This document shows positions 1 to 10,520 of a stretch of DNA of 64,000 nt, in pieces (within the stretch, counting starts at the first letter, position 1; every line of letters starts with the position of its first letter). The stretch covers positions 248,001 through 312,000 of the forward strand of contig JAGKQI010000047.1 of the NCBI GenBank assembly GCA_018806915.1. The letters are read 5' to 3'. The translations under genes were made by a program, and so were the position numbers. This DNA comes from Phytophthora colocasiae. Taxonomy: Eukaryota > Oomycota > Peronosporomycetes > Peronosporales > Peronosporaceae. The notes beneath the pieces are model-generated. The model saw only the letters and a program-made list of their open reading frames with translations. It was not told the DNA's origin and made no database searches.

Positions 1-3000
1 GGCACAAAGTATTGTGTCACGCGTCAATGGCCCCTGCCCCGAGAGCAGAGCGACGTCATTGACGCGATCTTCGCGCGTAAGGCGAAAGCGGGAATGGTGC
101 GGGAATGGTGCGGGAATCGAAGTCCCCGCACTCGACGCCAACCTTCTGCGTTCGCAAGCCGAACGGGAAGTGGCGTCTGGTTCATGCTTACAATAAGCTG
201 AACAGCGCGACTGTGCCAGCACAGACGCCGATCCCTCGCAAGGATGTGTTGTTGAACAACATGGCCGGCTGCACGCTGTATAGCGCGCTGGATCTGGTGG
301 ATGGATATTACCAGATCCTGATGCGGGAGTGTGATATCCCGCTCACGGCCGTGAGCACGCCGAGCGGTATGCTCTGGGAGTGGCTGGTAATGCCACAAGG
401 TCTATCCAACGCACCAGCGACCTTCAATCGCTTGGTCACACAGTTGTTTAGACCTTTGCGTGCGTTCACGCAGACGTACTTTGACGATATATTCGTCCAT
501 AGCCGTGCCGAGGGAGGCAATACGGCTATAGAGGTGCATCGAGAGCACCTCCGTCGAGTGTTTGAGGTCATGAGAGCTAACAAGCTCTATGCCAACATCG
601 ACAAGTGCGTCTTCGCAGCTGAGGAGATTAAGGTCCTCGGCTGCTTCGTCAGCAGCGTCGGGGTCCGGAGCGGATCCTGACAAGGTCAAAGCCATTGCGG
701 CATGGCCTGTTCCTCGGTCACAGAAGGACCTGAGGAAGTGGTTGGGCTTAGCCAACTACTTGCACAAGTACAGTGCTGGCTATGCGGGACTCGCAAAGCC
801 TTTGTCGGACCTTCTGAAGAAGGAGGCCGAGTGGTGCTGGGAGCGCCAGCACCAGGATGCTTTTGATAGCATCAAGGCGAGCTTGCAATGCGCGCCCGTC
901 CTGGCGTTGCCGGACGATGCCAAGTCGTTTAGCGTTGTCTGTGACGCTTCCGACTATGCAATTGGCTGTGCGCTATTGCAACAGGACGATGAGGGACGAG
1001 ATAGGGTGATCTCGTTCCAGTCCAGGCAGCTGAAGGCTGCCGAACGGAACTATCCCGTTCACGACAAGGAACTCTTGTCGATGAAGTATGCCCTTGTCAA
1101 GTTCAGGGTGCATCTTCTGGGCTCAAGGCCCTTTGTGGTCTATACGGACCACGCGTCCTTGCGGACAGCCATCCATACGCCGCACTTATCGCAGCGGATG
1201 GCGCGTTGGCTGTCATTCTTCGCGGAGTATAACTTCCGCGTTGAATACAAGCCTGGCAAGCTCAACACGCTTGCCGACGCTTTGTCGCGCAGGCCCGACT
1301 ATGAGTTCGCTCATATTAGTCGGGCCACGACGGATCTTTACGATCGAATACGCTTGGCGTATCGGGACGATGACGCCCTCGCACCTATTGTGCGGTATTT
1401 GTCCGCTGGCACGGATACCAAGGTCGAATGGCTTACGCCTCGACAGCGGGCACGGCTCCACCGCTATGAGTGGGCCGATGGCCTGCTCCACTATCGGGTG
1501 GAGCCCGGGGATCCTCCGCGGGTCGTTGTTCCGAACGACGAGGATCTGAAGTATGATATACTTCACGAGGCACACGATGTGCCTTCGAGTAGCCACTTGG
1601 GCCGAGAGAAGACCTATCATGGGGTCTCTCTGATGTTTTGGTGGGCCCACATGTACAAGTGGGTGGCCAAGTACATCAAGACATGTGAAACATGTCAGCG
1701 CGTGAAGCCTGTGGGGCACGCGTCGGCTCCGCCGCAGAGCCTGCCAGTCCCACTGGACTGCTGGAAGTCGATGAGTCTCGACTTTGTCTTCGGCCTTCCG
1801 GCCGATGACCAGAAGAACACCGGCATTGTGGTGTTTGTATGCCGGTTGAGCAAGATGGTGCATCTTGCTCCGGTCTCTGAGACCATTACCGGGGAACAAA
1901 CTGCGAAGTTGTTCCTTGATAGCGTTTTCCGCTATCACGGGTTGCCTGAGACTGTTGTCTCTGACCGCGACCCGCGGTTTACCGCTGCGTTTTGGAAAAC
2001 GCTGTTCCAATTGCTTGGAACACGGTTGACGATGTCAACAGCGGACCATCCGCAGACCGATGGTCAGACTGAGCGCGTCAACCGAGTGGTTGAGGACGTG
2101 CTGCGCAGTGTTTGCGCTGAGGCGCCGCGCTCTTGGTCAGCGCAGCTGCCTATGGTTGAGTTTGCACTCAACAACGCGGTACACGCGTCAACGGGGTTCA
2201 CGCCGTTCTACTTGAACGGTCTTCGGAACCCCCAGGTGCCGCTCACACTGGGTGGGGGCACCGCGGCTTCGAGAGTAAGTGGGGGAGAGGCTCGGAAAGA
2301 GCTTTCCTCCCAGGTTTCCGGTGTGGAACCAGCCGCGTTGCGGAAGAAGTTGTCGACATTTGTCGGCAACAGGCTGAATGTGATCAGCCGGGTGCGAGAT
2401 GCAATGGCACTCGCACAGGACAAGCAAAAGGAGTACTCAGACCAACATGGGAGAGGAAACTTAAGTGTATTTAATGTGGGTGACTTAGTGCTACTCGACA
2501 CTAGGAACCTACCTCTTAACACTGTTAGCTCCACGGTGAGCAACAAGTTGAAGCATCGCTTCATTGGACCCTTTAAGGTCCTGAGTAGGCACGGTGCTGC
2601 CTACACGATCGACTTGCCTAAGTCGATGACGACCCACCCGACGTTTTATGTGGGTCGTCTGAAGCGGTACCATGACCCTCAGGGTCATGCGGCCCCTCAA
2701 GAGGTTGAAGGCGGCCGCGAGGAGGAGAGTGAACCTCCTCGACGCGAGGTTGAGCGTCAGGCGCAGAGCGCCCCAGGTAATATGGAGTTTGGTGACTCCC
2801 AGGGGCGAAGCCGTACCCCGGTTGAAGGTACGAGCGGTGTGGATACACCGAGGGGCCAAAGGAGTAGGCCCCTAGGCGAGAGTCGAACGACGACTGGAAG
2901 TACGCGTACGGTTGCGACTCCCGGCGAGACATCGTCGCCTGAAGGTCGTAGACCTCTTGACGAAGGGAGTCAAGTGCCCGCGAAGAGGCACTACGGTCTA

Positions 3001-3462
3001 CACGACCATGAAGACCCTGCATCGCGAGACGCAGGTCTTCCAGTTGGCGCACGACACCAGGTTGGCCGACCGCAGAGGCAGCCTGGCCGCCAACACCAAG
3101 ACCAAGAGCGACCTCAAGCGCGAGGACACGCGCTCGGAGGAGGCGGATCTCCTCCTGTTGCTGAGCAACAAGTTGGTCAAGAGGCCCAGTCGAAGGCCTC
3201 TGAGTCCCCAACGTCGGGGACGGCTCGAAAGAGCAGTCGGGCGAGGCCTCCTCCGGCCTTGCTTGACCGGAACGGAGAACGCCACTACCATGTGGAGCGG
3301 GTTCTCCAGGAGCGGCGTCGCGGTGGGAAGCGCCAGCTCCGAGTGAAGTGGCGCGGGTACCCTGCGTCGCAGAGTACCTGGGAGCCGATTGAGCGGCTCC
3401 AGGTTGACTGCCCGAAGGCTGTCGCGTGCTGGGAAGAGGCACGACGGCAGCCTCGTAAGTAG
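1..3462 (+). pseudogene. Gypsy pol (RT-RNaseH-integrase-chromodomain), frameshifted
   Basis: Three frames must be joined. Frame 1 runs from the window edge to about 100. An 11-bp tandem duplication near 93-115 (absent from copy 2) shifts into the frame open at 105-680, which carries RT fingers/palm with the YFDD catalytic box near 478-490. A one-base change near 665 returns to the frame open at 589-3462. That frame holds the RT connection, RNase H (YTDHASL region near 1140), the integrase zinc-binding HHCC module (1560-1710), and a DDE core with acidic residues near 1783 (LDFVFG), 1963 (SDRDPRF) and 2070 (QTDGQTE). A chromodomain with a WRGYP...STWEP signature follows at about 3280-3430. The product would copy the RNA to cDNA and integrate it, with the chromodomain steering insertion. 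Nonfunctional as it stands. Confidence 0.9.
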
Positions 3463-4805
3463 TCCGCGGCTTCTTAGCCGCTGAACGGGGTTGGGACACA
3501 GGCGTATGTGTTCAATACCCGCGCTCATTGTGAGCGCTGGACTGAGACTCAGTTCTCAGTCGCTCCATCTGATGATGGAGCTGCCGTTTGCCTACGAGGT
3601 GGGCAAACTGGACACGAAGGTCCCGGAGGCGGAGGATGTCCTCCAGGCGATCTTCGTCACGGAGTTTGTGGTACTCCTGGGTTGACTTGACTGTCAACCG
3701 GACCCATTGCCAAAAGAGGTCCTCAGCGTCGACCCACGACGCAGTGTTCTCTGGGAGAACCCATGGGTAACACCATGTGGGCTTGAGACCACCCTTAGTC
3801 TCAGGCTTCTTGCGAAGCGAGGTGAATTCCTTGAGAGGAATTCGGTGCTGTGCTAGAAGCACGCACCTGGCAACAGAGAGGTTGCCTTGAAAGAGAGGTT
3901 CTTTCTGAACCAAGGCCCGCTCATAGGCGCCTTTGGCATGGTATGGCCCCCTATGAGAGGACGTGGGTCCTGGAGCTGCTCGAGATACGCAGCAGCTCCC
4001 GAGCCTTGATCGGGCGGGTAGTAGCCCCGCTGGTGGGCAGAGTCCTCATCGTGTTGATGAGACTCACGTGCGACCGTTGGTGCGGTGCGCATTGGCTGTT
4101 GAGCAGCCTGAAAGAGCTCTTGCTGCTCATCGAGATCGTTAGTGATCTCTTGGGGCTCGCGGATGAGCCCCTCCTCCTCATCGGCGTCATCGTCGACGTC
4201 GTCGGGGCCGAAGATCTCTTCGAGCTCCCTTCTCCTTGTCATGTCTTGACAAGGAGACTGTGAAGCATGACGCTTCTTGGAGTTGGTGCTGGGCACCTTC
4301 TCCTCTGCCAGAATGGCCCGGGCGCGTTCGCGCCCTCAGCAAGTGTCAGATGTCTGACAGGTGGTGGCGTAGTGTCGCCACCACGGCCGCTGGTGTTGTC
4401 GGGAGACTTGGACGCGGTGTCCTTGTCTCCATGGTGCTCCTCCGTGGTCGGAGCACCCGCCGCAGGCTTGCCCTCGGCGTCGCCGTTGTCGCTCTCGTCG
4501 CCCGAGTAGATGACAAGAGTCGCTTCCTGTTCGGAAGGACTCCAGGAACCGGGACTATGGTCCCTATACTCGAACCGAGGATTTGGTCGAGTATCCGGCG
4601 GTAGGGACGGAGACCTACTGCGCCTTTGGCTAGGGCTAGCCGTCGCAGCAGTGCTGCTGGGCGAGCTAAGAGCCCTGGAGGCCACATCGGTGGCCTCATG
4701 AAGTGCCGAAGTCTTGCCGCGAGGCTTGGCTGGCTTGGAAGTTGGCTTTGCAGCCTTCTTCCGTGAAGACGCTTGCGCGTCTGGGTTAGCACCCTTTGCA
4801 GACAT
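2618..4805 (-). pseudogene. Antisense ORF of the gypsy element, copy 1 (broken)
   Basis: A coding-like ORF runs opposite to pol from an ATG at 4805, 183 bp inside the LTR, to a stop at 2618. It is the counterpart of the better-preserved frame at 37620-39810. Segments 4805-4239, 4296-3853, 3913-3512 and 3499-2618 connect through two frameshifts and one TGA nonsense codon near 3512. The predicted ~730-residue protein is basic and Ser/Pro-rich at the N-terminus. An acidic Asp/Glu patch follows (about 4080-4200), then a central conserved region, a leucine-rich coiled coil (about 2990-3170) and a Tyr/Gly/Pro-rich tail. The last 845 bp overlap the sense chromodomain region. No homology recognised; function unknown. 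Confidence 0.6.
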
Positions 4806-4972
4806 GTTGCTGGGCTTCCAAGGAAGCCTGGTACGCGTTGGCAGTGCGCCCTGTGCTCTGTGAGAGCAGAAGCCGCAGCGATAAGAGCTGGCGGCAGGTC
4901 GATCGATTTCGACATTGAAGAGAGAAATGTGAAAGGGATTTTCTCTCTTCTCTGATTGGACGAGAGTCGAAT

Positions 4973-4987
4973 CTAAGTGGGGGAGGA
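4973..4987 (+). other. Polypurine tract of gypsy copy 1
   Basis: A purine-rich run (AAGTGGGGGAGGA) sits directly before the LTR start at 4988, the position where plus-strand primer tracts of LTR elements lie. The same sequence occurs at 37438-37450 in reverse orientation next to the 3' LTR of copy 2. Confidence 0.8.
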
Positions 4988-5303
4988 TGTAACGGGGTTA
5001 CATTGAAGAGTGACTTTAGTCACTCTTCCGAAGTGGATACATTTGGTGTGTCACACATCATGGTGACATGTGGCAGGTGGCTCTGCAGCCACCTATCACC
5101 TTCTATATAGGTTACACTATAGATATCTTTTAGTTTGTATTGCAGGCCAAGCTAACAAGTATCTATAATATATTCAGTCTTAAATCTACCTAATCTTTAG
5201 TTAGTCTCCCCAAGTCTTTGGGGACCGAGTGAACTGCCGTTCACTAGGAGTTTGTATACTCCAAGCCTTCCTCTGTGTGAAGTGCTGTGTGACCCCCGTC
5301 ACA
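4988..5303 (+). repeat. 3' LTR of gypsy copy 1 (316 bp)
   Basis: Begins TGTAACGGGGTTACA and ends TGTGACCCCCGTCACA. It matches the two LTRs of copy 2 at 37122-37437 and 45103-45418 (inverted). Each LTR end is itself a short palindrome. The 5' LTR lies outside the window, so the target-site duplication cannot be checked. Confidence 0.93.
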
Positions 5304-5679
5304 TTATCCCTACAAGCGTACGTTGGAGTGAAATGAGCTCCCTATATAACTAGTCAGTCGTGATTTTACCTGCTAAGAAGACAAGCAATAACAAGTTACT
5401 TATATTTGTTCAAGTTAGTCTTAAGCTCCCTGCCCGGACCCGCACTCACATAACAGCCCGCTAGTACCCGATCCTTAACAGGTCGCGACATAACCTTTTG
5501 GGATTTTGCGAGGGTACTATTGTACGGGACAGTGCACTTGGCCCCACTCGAACTTCAACATCAGGTAGATCAAGGCGTGGTGCAGTCAAAACTGTCGCCA
5601 CTGCGCAGCAAACACATAGAATCTATAGATCGATATCAAAGCTGCCCTCTGGGCCAAAATCGCTAAGCAGCGTTTATTT
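5304..5679. other. Intergenic, no gene seen
   Basis: Flank to the right of the gypsy LTR. Short stop-rich frames only; no repeat structure or coding signal was recognised. Confidence 0.5.
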
Positions 5680-5928
5680 TTGAGCGAGCACGGCATGCCT
5701 CAAGGCGTGGGTCTCACAGCTGGCGAGAAGCAGTTTGTGGTGAATGCACACAACTTCTTCAACGCTGCACACACGCAAGGCCTTACACGAAGGGGACGAA
5801 CGCGAGACATTGTAGCAGAGTGTCTTGGGATCTCGTCTAACAGTGTCAAGCGCGTGATGCTTTTGGAGGCAACAGGGCTTGCCGTTCGAGGTGAGTGGGC
5901 CCAATTCCAGCAAAACATGACAACTTGA
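5680..5928 (+). pseudogene. Helix-turn-helix fragment, probably from a transposase
   Basis: An 82-codon frame. Its middle (a 'LTAGEKQFVVNAHNFF' stretch followed by 'AECLGISSNSVKRV') resembles the N-terminal helix-turn-helix of oomycete Tc1/DDE-type transposases, where a helix is followed by a second helix containing 'GIS..TV.R'. Nothing catalytic follows and the frame ends after 82 codons, so it looks like a remnant. Family assignment is by resemblance only; it could instead be a short exon of an unknown gene. Confidence 0.35.
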
Positions 5929-6459
5929 CGATGACAAATGAACCTCCTATATCTTATAAATGTGACGCAGCAGTATACGGAGAGTACCAGTAGCGCTGCA
6001 TAGGATACCTGTGCAAATTAATATTTTGGTGGTACACATCATTTTCATGAGACACAGCAAGTTGCCTTTTCCCATGAGCTTCATATGGTTTAGCTTCTCG
6101 CCCAATGAAATTCCTATATTTGCGGAGCCCTTTTCCCGAAACTTTTGGGCATTCAGATTCCTTGTGTTTAAGGGCATGTAGCGCCTAAACGAGAAGGAAT
6201 CTGGCAAAACGGACCTCATTTTTGGAACGAGAGCCGTGGTTTTACCCATATATCTAAATGTTGCATATGGTTTTCCAAAAAGAATTCCCGATTAATACCC
6301 CGGGCATTATTAAATATTGTAGGGGACAATGAACTTGGACCCACTTTTGCCACCATCATTATTTCCGTTAGTACATATTACCCAGATGTGGACCACGTCA
6401 TAAGTATAACATTCAGATTGAACCGTAACGACACCGGCTTGCCAAGCTAAAGCAGGCTT
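5929..6459. other. Intergenic upstream of the CRN gene
   Basis: AT-rich sequence with no convincing coding frame on either strand. It probably contains upstream promoter sequence of the CRN gene. Confidence 0.5.
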
Positions 6460-6475
6460 GTTCATTCCAGAATTT
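6460..6475 (+). promoter_or_regulatory. Oomycete Inr-type start element of the CRN gene
   Basis: GTTCATTCCAGAATTT matches the oomycete initiator consensus (GCTCATTYYNCAWTTT) at 14 of 16 positions. It lies 17 bp before the ATG at 6493, the short distance usual for Phytophthora transcripts. It supports 6493 as the real translation start. Confidence 0.75.
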
Positions 6476-6492
6476 GCCGACTCGAGGAGGAA

Positions 6493-8964
6493 ATGGTGGT
6501 TCTCTACTGTGGGGCTGACACAACCAAAGGGAGACTCGTTGTCATGGTGAACATCGACGAGAACTCACCGATAGCTTCCCTGAAGAAAAAGATCGCGAAA
6601 GAGATAAAGTATGAAGGACCAGCCGACCTGCTGCAGCTCTTCCTCGCAAGGAGAGATGAAGGTCGCGGTGCATGGCTGACGGAGGGAGACGTGAGGAATG
6701 GCGTGAGTGACACAGCGGGTTTGAAGCCGTTAGCTACGATGCGAGCGGAAATTGGCTCTGTTGGATTATCAGCAGATGATGTTAAGGTCCAAGCCTCGAA
6801 GCAAGAAATTACAGAAGAGAAGAGCCCTGTGAACGTACTGGTCGTTGACCCTTCTTCGGGAGTCGACCTAGTAATGGGAGATAACCCAAGTGGTTGCTAC
6901 CAAAAGGAGCTGGAGTATTATCAACAGCGCGGAGAAGCGATTCGAAGCAAATGCTCGGCCTATTGTGAAGACATCCTGCAGCTAGTTACAGCTCACTACG
7001 AATCTGAACGTTCACCGACCCCGTTCATTTGTGTGCAAGGGTCTTTGGGAATGGGAAAAACACAACTCGCATTTGCCTTGGGAGGAGAACGTCCATACTT
7101 TTACTGGCCAGCAACTCGCCTTGGGTCTGAGTCTCAGATAATTTACAAGAACTTCGACTTCATTTCGAGTGCGTTTAACAAAGTCACAGCGATGGACGAA
7201 GTGATAAAGAAGGAGAAGGAACTCACGCTGAATTGCTGGTCTGACATGTACAAGATGGACGCGCTGTATACCTACGGATTCATTTACGCTTTGCTCGAAT
7301 ATTGCAGCTCGAGAGACTGTCAGGAGCCGCAGATGATTCGCATTGAAAATCAAACGACGCTTCACATCGAGAAGTGCACTATAACCACTGTCGCTGCTGT
7401 TCGAAACAAAATGGTTGCAGATGGGAAAGTTCTCCCGTTTTTCATCCTGGATGAAATGACTACCAACGACAATACCGAAGCTTGCGCAGGGATGAAAGTG
7501 GCAGCCTTTCAGCGCAATGTTTTCCGCGCCTGTGGACTAGTTGTGATGGTAATGGGAACTGACTCGAAGGTCACCGATTTAGTTGATCAGTCCGGTGGAA
7601 GCTACAAGGGGGAGCATAACTGGATGACACTTGTTTCTCGTTTCCCTTCGCATCAATTCATGACAGTGGGAGAAGTGGATCAACAAGTTTGGGATGCTGT
7701 TGTGGACAAGTATCCTCTTGTAAAAGAAATAACTACCCATTCTCGCGGCAGGTTTTCCAGATATTTCGTGGATAGCATCGTGGCGTACATGAAAACTCAC
7801 GAAGATGCCGCACTGTACGAGTTGCTAGACGAAGCATTTCTTAACGTCAGTAAACGGACGCAGCAGGGCAAGCGTTTCTTAAACACAGAGAGCGGGAAAG
7901 CAGCGCAGCAAATGGCAATTTCCTATAGTGTCTCCAACACGAACTGTGAGCCACCAAACACGGAATGTGATCCACCCATGAAGAGAACGAAGTATGAGAT
8001 AAATGATGAGGAAGGCTTCTGTATGGATGATTTGGGAGCCTACTGTATGCACTTGCACTTTGCCAATTTGGTGGATCGCCAACTCACGCAAGTAGTGCTG
8101 AAATATGGCGTGCTGCAAGTGGATTGTGAAGATTGGGTTCCACGGTGTGTTTTCCCTGACATTCAAGACGATATGCTGCTGTACCTCGCAGTATTGGGCG
8201 GAAAGGATTATTCGGGCTACTACGACCACAACAGAAGAATTGCACACTCGACCAAGTCTATTTTCTCGAGATACATGATAAGCAATGGGCTGGCGTTTAA
8301 TATGAACACGAATGCTCGGAAGAGCGATTACGCAGCCTTCGAGAATATGATTGCTCATGCGATCTTCTGCGCGTCGCGAAGGAATGGCGTTCGGGGGATC
8401 TCTTTCAATGACTTTTTCGCGGGTTTGCTGGGGGAATTACAGGACAAATTTGAACCGATGACAATGACCCTTGCGGGTTCGAGCAAAGGCATTGTTGCCA
8501 GTGACTTACTACACGGGTTTCCTGCGCTTTCAAGCTTGGCAAATGCAACGATCCCGTTTCTGGCTCCTCCCAACGCTGAATGGCCTGATCCTATTCTGAA
8601 AGCTGATGGCTGCAACTTTGGTCATCTCATTCGTAGCACAGGGGAGGAAAGGTGTGATACGTACGTGGTAAACGTGAATACGCCTGAAAGACCACTCTTT
8701 ATCTGCGAGTGCAAGTACTGGAATGAAGCGGTTGGAAGTGACAACGTAGGAAACATCGTCGGTGGACTGGAGGAGTTCTGGGGTGACAAGTGGACGATTG
8801 TGCTGCTATTTTGTGTCGAGTTCGACAACGTGAAGAATTGGGAACAAGAAGAAATCGGTTGCGTCAAGGTCACGTGCAAGACTCACAGAGTCGAGTGGAT
8901 TCACCAACCACCTGAAGTAAAGAAGAAGAAGCTGCTCGTTGTGATAGAAATGGGTACACTTTGA
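6493..8964 (+). CDS. Crinkler (CRN) family effector with NTPase and REase-like domains
   Basis: A single uninterrupted 823-residue frame. The N-terminus is a ubiquitin-like CRN header with the LQLFLAR translocation-type motif (residues ~47-53) and a WL pair at 61-62. An NVLVVDP sequence at ~114-120 matches the HVLVxxP boundary of the recombination-prone DWL/C-terminal junction. Downstream is a P-loop NTPase: Walker A GSLGMGKT at 183-190 and a Walker-B-like run ending LDE near 320. The last ~100 residues carry a PD-(D/E)xK-type nuclease signature, ECK at ~737-740 followed by YW. CRNs are host-entering effectors, many acting in the plant nucleus. No classical signal peptide is obvious, as is common for CRNs. 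The Inr upstream and the intact frame suggest a live gene. Convergent with the gene at 9020-10161, 55 bp away. Confidence 0.88.
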   Translation: MVVLYCGADTTKGRLVVMVNIDENSPIASLKKKIAKEIKYEGPADLLQLFLARRDEGRGAWLTEGDVRNGVSDTAGLKPLATMRAEIGSVGLSADDVKVQASKQEITEEKSPVNVLVVDPSSGVDLVMGDNPSGCYQKELEYYQQRGEAIRSKCSAYCEDILQLVTAHYESERSPTPFICVQGSLGMGKTQLAFALGGERPYFYWPATRLGSESQIIYKNFDFISSAFNKVTAMDEVIKKEKELTLNCWSDMYKMDALYTYGFIYALLEYCSSRDCQEPQMIRIENQTTLHIEKCTITTVAAVRNKMVADGKVLPFFILDEMTTNDNTEACAGMKVAAFQRNVFRACGLVVMVMGTDSKVTDLVDQSGGSYKGEHNWMTLVSRFPSHQFMTVGEVDQQVWDAVVDKYPLVKEITTHSRGRFSRYFVDSIVAYMKTHEDAALYELLDEAFLNVSKRTQQGKRFLNTESGKAAQQMAISYSVSNTNCEPPNTECDPPMKRTKYEINDEEGFCMDDLGAYCMHLHFANLVDRQLTQVVLKYGVLQVDCEDWVPRCVFPDIQDDMLLYLAVLGGKDYSGYYDHNRRIAHSTKSIFSRYMISNGLAFNMNTNARKSDYAAFENMIAHAIFCASRRNGVRGISFNDFFAGLLGELQDKFEPMTMTLAGSSKGIVASDLLHGFPALSSLANATIPFLAPPNAEWPDPILKADGCNFGHLIRSTGEERCDTYVVNVNTPERPLFICECKYWNEAVGSDNVGNIVGGLEEFWGDKWTIVLLFCVEFDNVKNWEQEEIGCVKVTCKTHRVEWIHQPPEVKKKKLLVVIEMGTL

Positions 8965-9019
8965 GTTCGTGAAAGAGTTTGAATTGTACACCACATTGTT
9001 TTCTTTTTCCTTTGATTTC

Positions 9020-10161
9020 CTATGTGAAGCCACCACAACGGATGAACACGTTGCGACTTGGAGTAGAATCTAAACCAGACGTAATCGGAGAAAGAGGAGC
9101 CGCAGAGAAGCCTTCGTTTCCGTTCACTAAAGAAGAAAGTGGTCGAGTTGCTGATAACTGGGAGCTCTTGAATTGGTCAAGTAACACTCGTTGTGTCGAG
9201 CTTTCCACTACCAGATTCTCTTTAACTCGACGTGGAGATTTTCTTGTCTGTGAGCATAAATACCAGTTAGTTTTTTTTACAATGATTAGAAACTGTACTG
9301 CAAACACACCTTAGAAACTTGGATTGGTGATACAGGCAGCGTCCAAGCTGATTCAGAACTGGAAACCCGTGGTACGCGTTGCTGTATCATAACCAAAGCA
9401 CAGAATTAGGAAAGTTCAATACAATCACCAGATCTCGACAACATACCCGTTCTTGAGGATTCAGATCTGACCCACGACCACCTTCACTAGTAAAGTCCTC
9501 TGGCAATTGATGCGTGATGTGCGTCACTTTATCCGCAAGTTGCCTCCTCTTTTCCCTCAGGAATCGACGTGAATCCACTGAAGCTGGAGAACGAATTTTC
9601 GCAGGATCCACTGGGCCCAACTCCTTTCCGTTCCGTACGAGCTCCAAACGCAGCGAATCCTTAAACAACGCCGAGTTTTTCGGATCTTCGACGTATCCGG
9701 GCACTGGACGTTTCCACCAGTTCTCAAGTTGGTCCCCTTTTGGAATGTCACGCAGCCGTTCAACCTCCGTTGGCTCGAACTTGAGACTTTCTAGCCGCTT
9801 ATCATGCTGTCTTTTAGCGAATAAAGCTGACTTGGTGGGTGATCCACTGCATGTTGCTCGAGGAGAATGGTCGAGCTCCTGCTGTCTCGGACTTGGAACA
9901 AATGCCCCACTCTGACGATACGAATCCCGGAAGATCTTGTCCGTGCGTCCATACTTGCTGTCACAGGACAAAGGAGGTTCAATCGCCAATGCTAAAGCTC
10001 GGCGATCCTGTTTACGAGCCTCCAGAAGATCATTGCGTTTCTCAAAGTCCGGCTTTACAGCAACAATTAAACGAATTAGAAACTCGCAACGTATTCGAGA
10101 ACAGGTTACTACTCACACTTCGTAGCCAGTCGTGGGGGATCTTCACATCCAGGGTAGCCAT
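9020..10161 (-). CDS. Conserved-looking hypothetical protein, four exons
   Basis: Gene model built by reading splice signals on the minus strand: exon 1 10161-10117, exon 2 10052-9447, exon 3 9381-9310, exon 4 9247-9020. Introns are 64, 65 and 62 bp, with donors GTGAGT, GTATGT and GTGTGT and acceptors AAAG, ACAG and ACAG, all phase 0; the lengths fit Phytophthora. The joined product is 316 residues, hydrophilic and rich in Arg, Lys, Glu and Pro, without signal peptide or membrane segment. Exon 2 contains a distinctive 'ENWWKRPVPGYVEDP' stretch that looks conserved rather than random. I do not recognise the family; a cytoskeletal or flagellar role would be a guess. Tail-to-tail with the CRN gene. 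Confidence 0.72.
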
Positions 10162-10520
10162 GGTCAATGGTTTGAGATCAGTGGCTTTCGACCCCTGATG
10201 GAAAATGAGATCATTTGAACAAACCGAAGTTGCTTAGGAGATTGGAGACGTGGAGACGCGCACGCCCAGCCTGCGAGGAACAGGCTGTAAAAATAGTCAG
10301 GCTCAGACAAACGGGCTGTACTCAACCTCTAGACCGGTGATTCACTGGAACGGTCAAGATTTGTACTTACCCGTTCCCTGTACGGATGCTACAAAAGCTT
10401 TTGGTTGAGAGAGCGTTTGAACTGGAGATCCATTTTACAGGTGACGCGATCTGCGAAAACCGCATCTCTTTCCTTCAACCCCAAACAATGTCGTACGATT
10501 AACAAACAATGCACGATTAC
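10162..10520. other. Intergenic upstream of the four-exon gene
   Basis: Promoter-side region of the minus-strand gene ending at 10161. No coding frame or clear element recognised. Confidence 0.45.

Larger units (their letters stand above)
1..5303 (+). mobile_element. Ty3/gypsy chromovirus, copy 1 (5' part outside window)
   Basis: The element enters from the left edge in the region just before reverse transcriptase and ends with a complete 316-bp LTR at 4988-5303. Order on the plus strand: RT, RNase H, integrase, basic linker and chromodomain (1-3462), then about 1.5 kb occupied by an ORF on the opposite strand, then a purine tract and the LTR. It is the same family as the full-length element at 37122-45418, which lies in the opposite orientation, so the pair forms a very large inverted repeat about 32 kb apart. 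The protein order and C-terminal chromodomain place it in the chromovirus branch of Ty3/gypsy (Metaviridae). Frameshifts in pol mean this copy is not autonomous. Confidence 0.93.

Noticed and set aside
1213..2010. 265-codon minus-strand ORF opposite integrase in gypsy copy 1 (and its copy at 40415-40933)
   Set aside because: It lies fully inside pol and is broken differently in copy 2; unlike the ORF near the 3' LTR it has no independent region or ordered composition.
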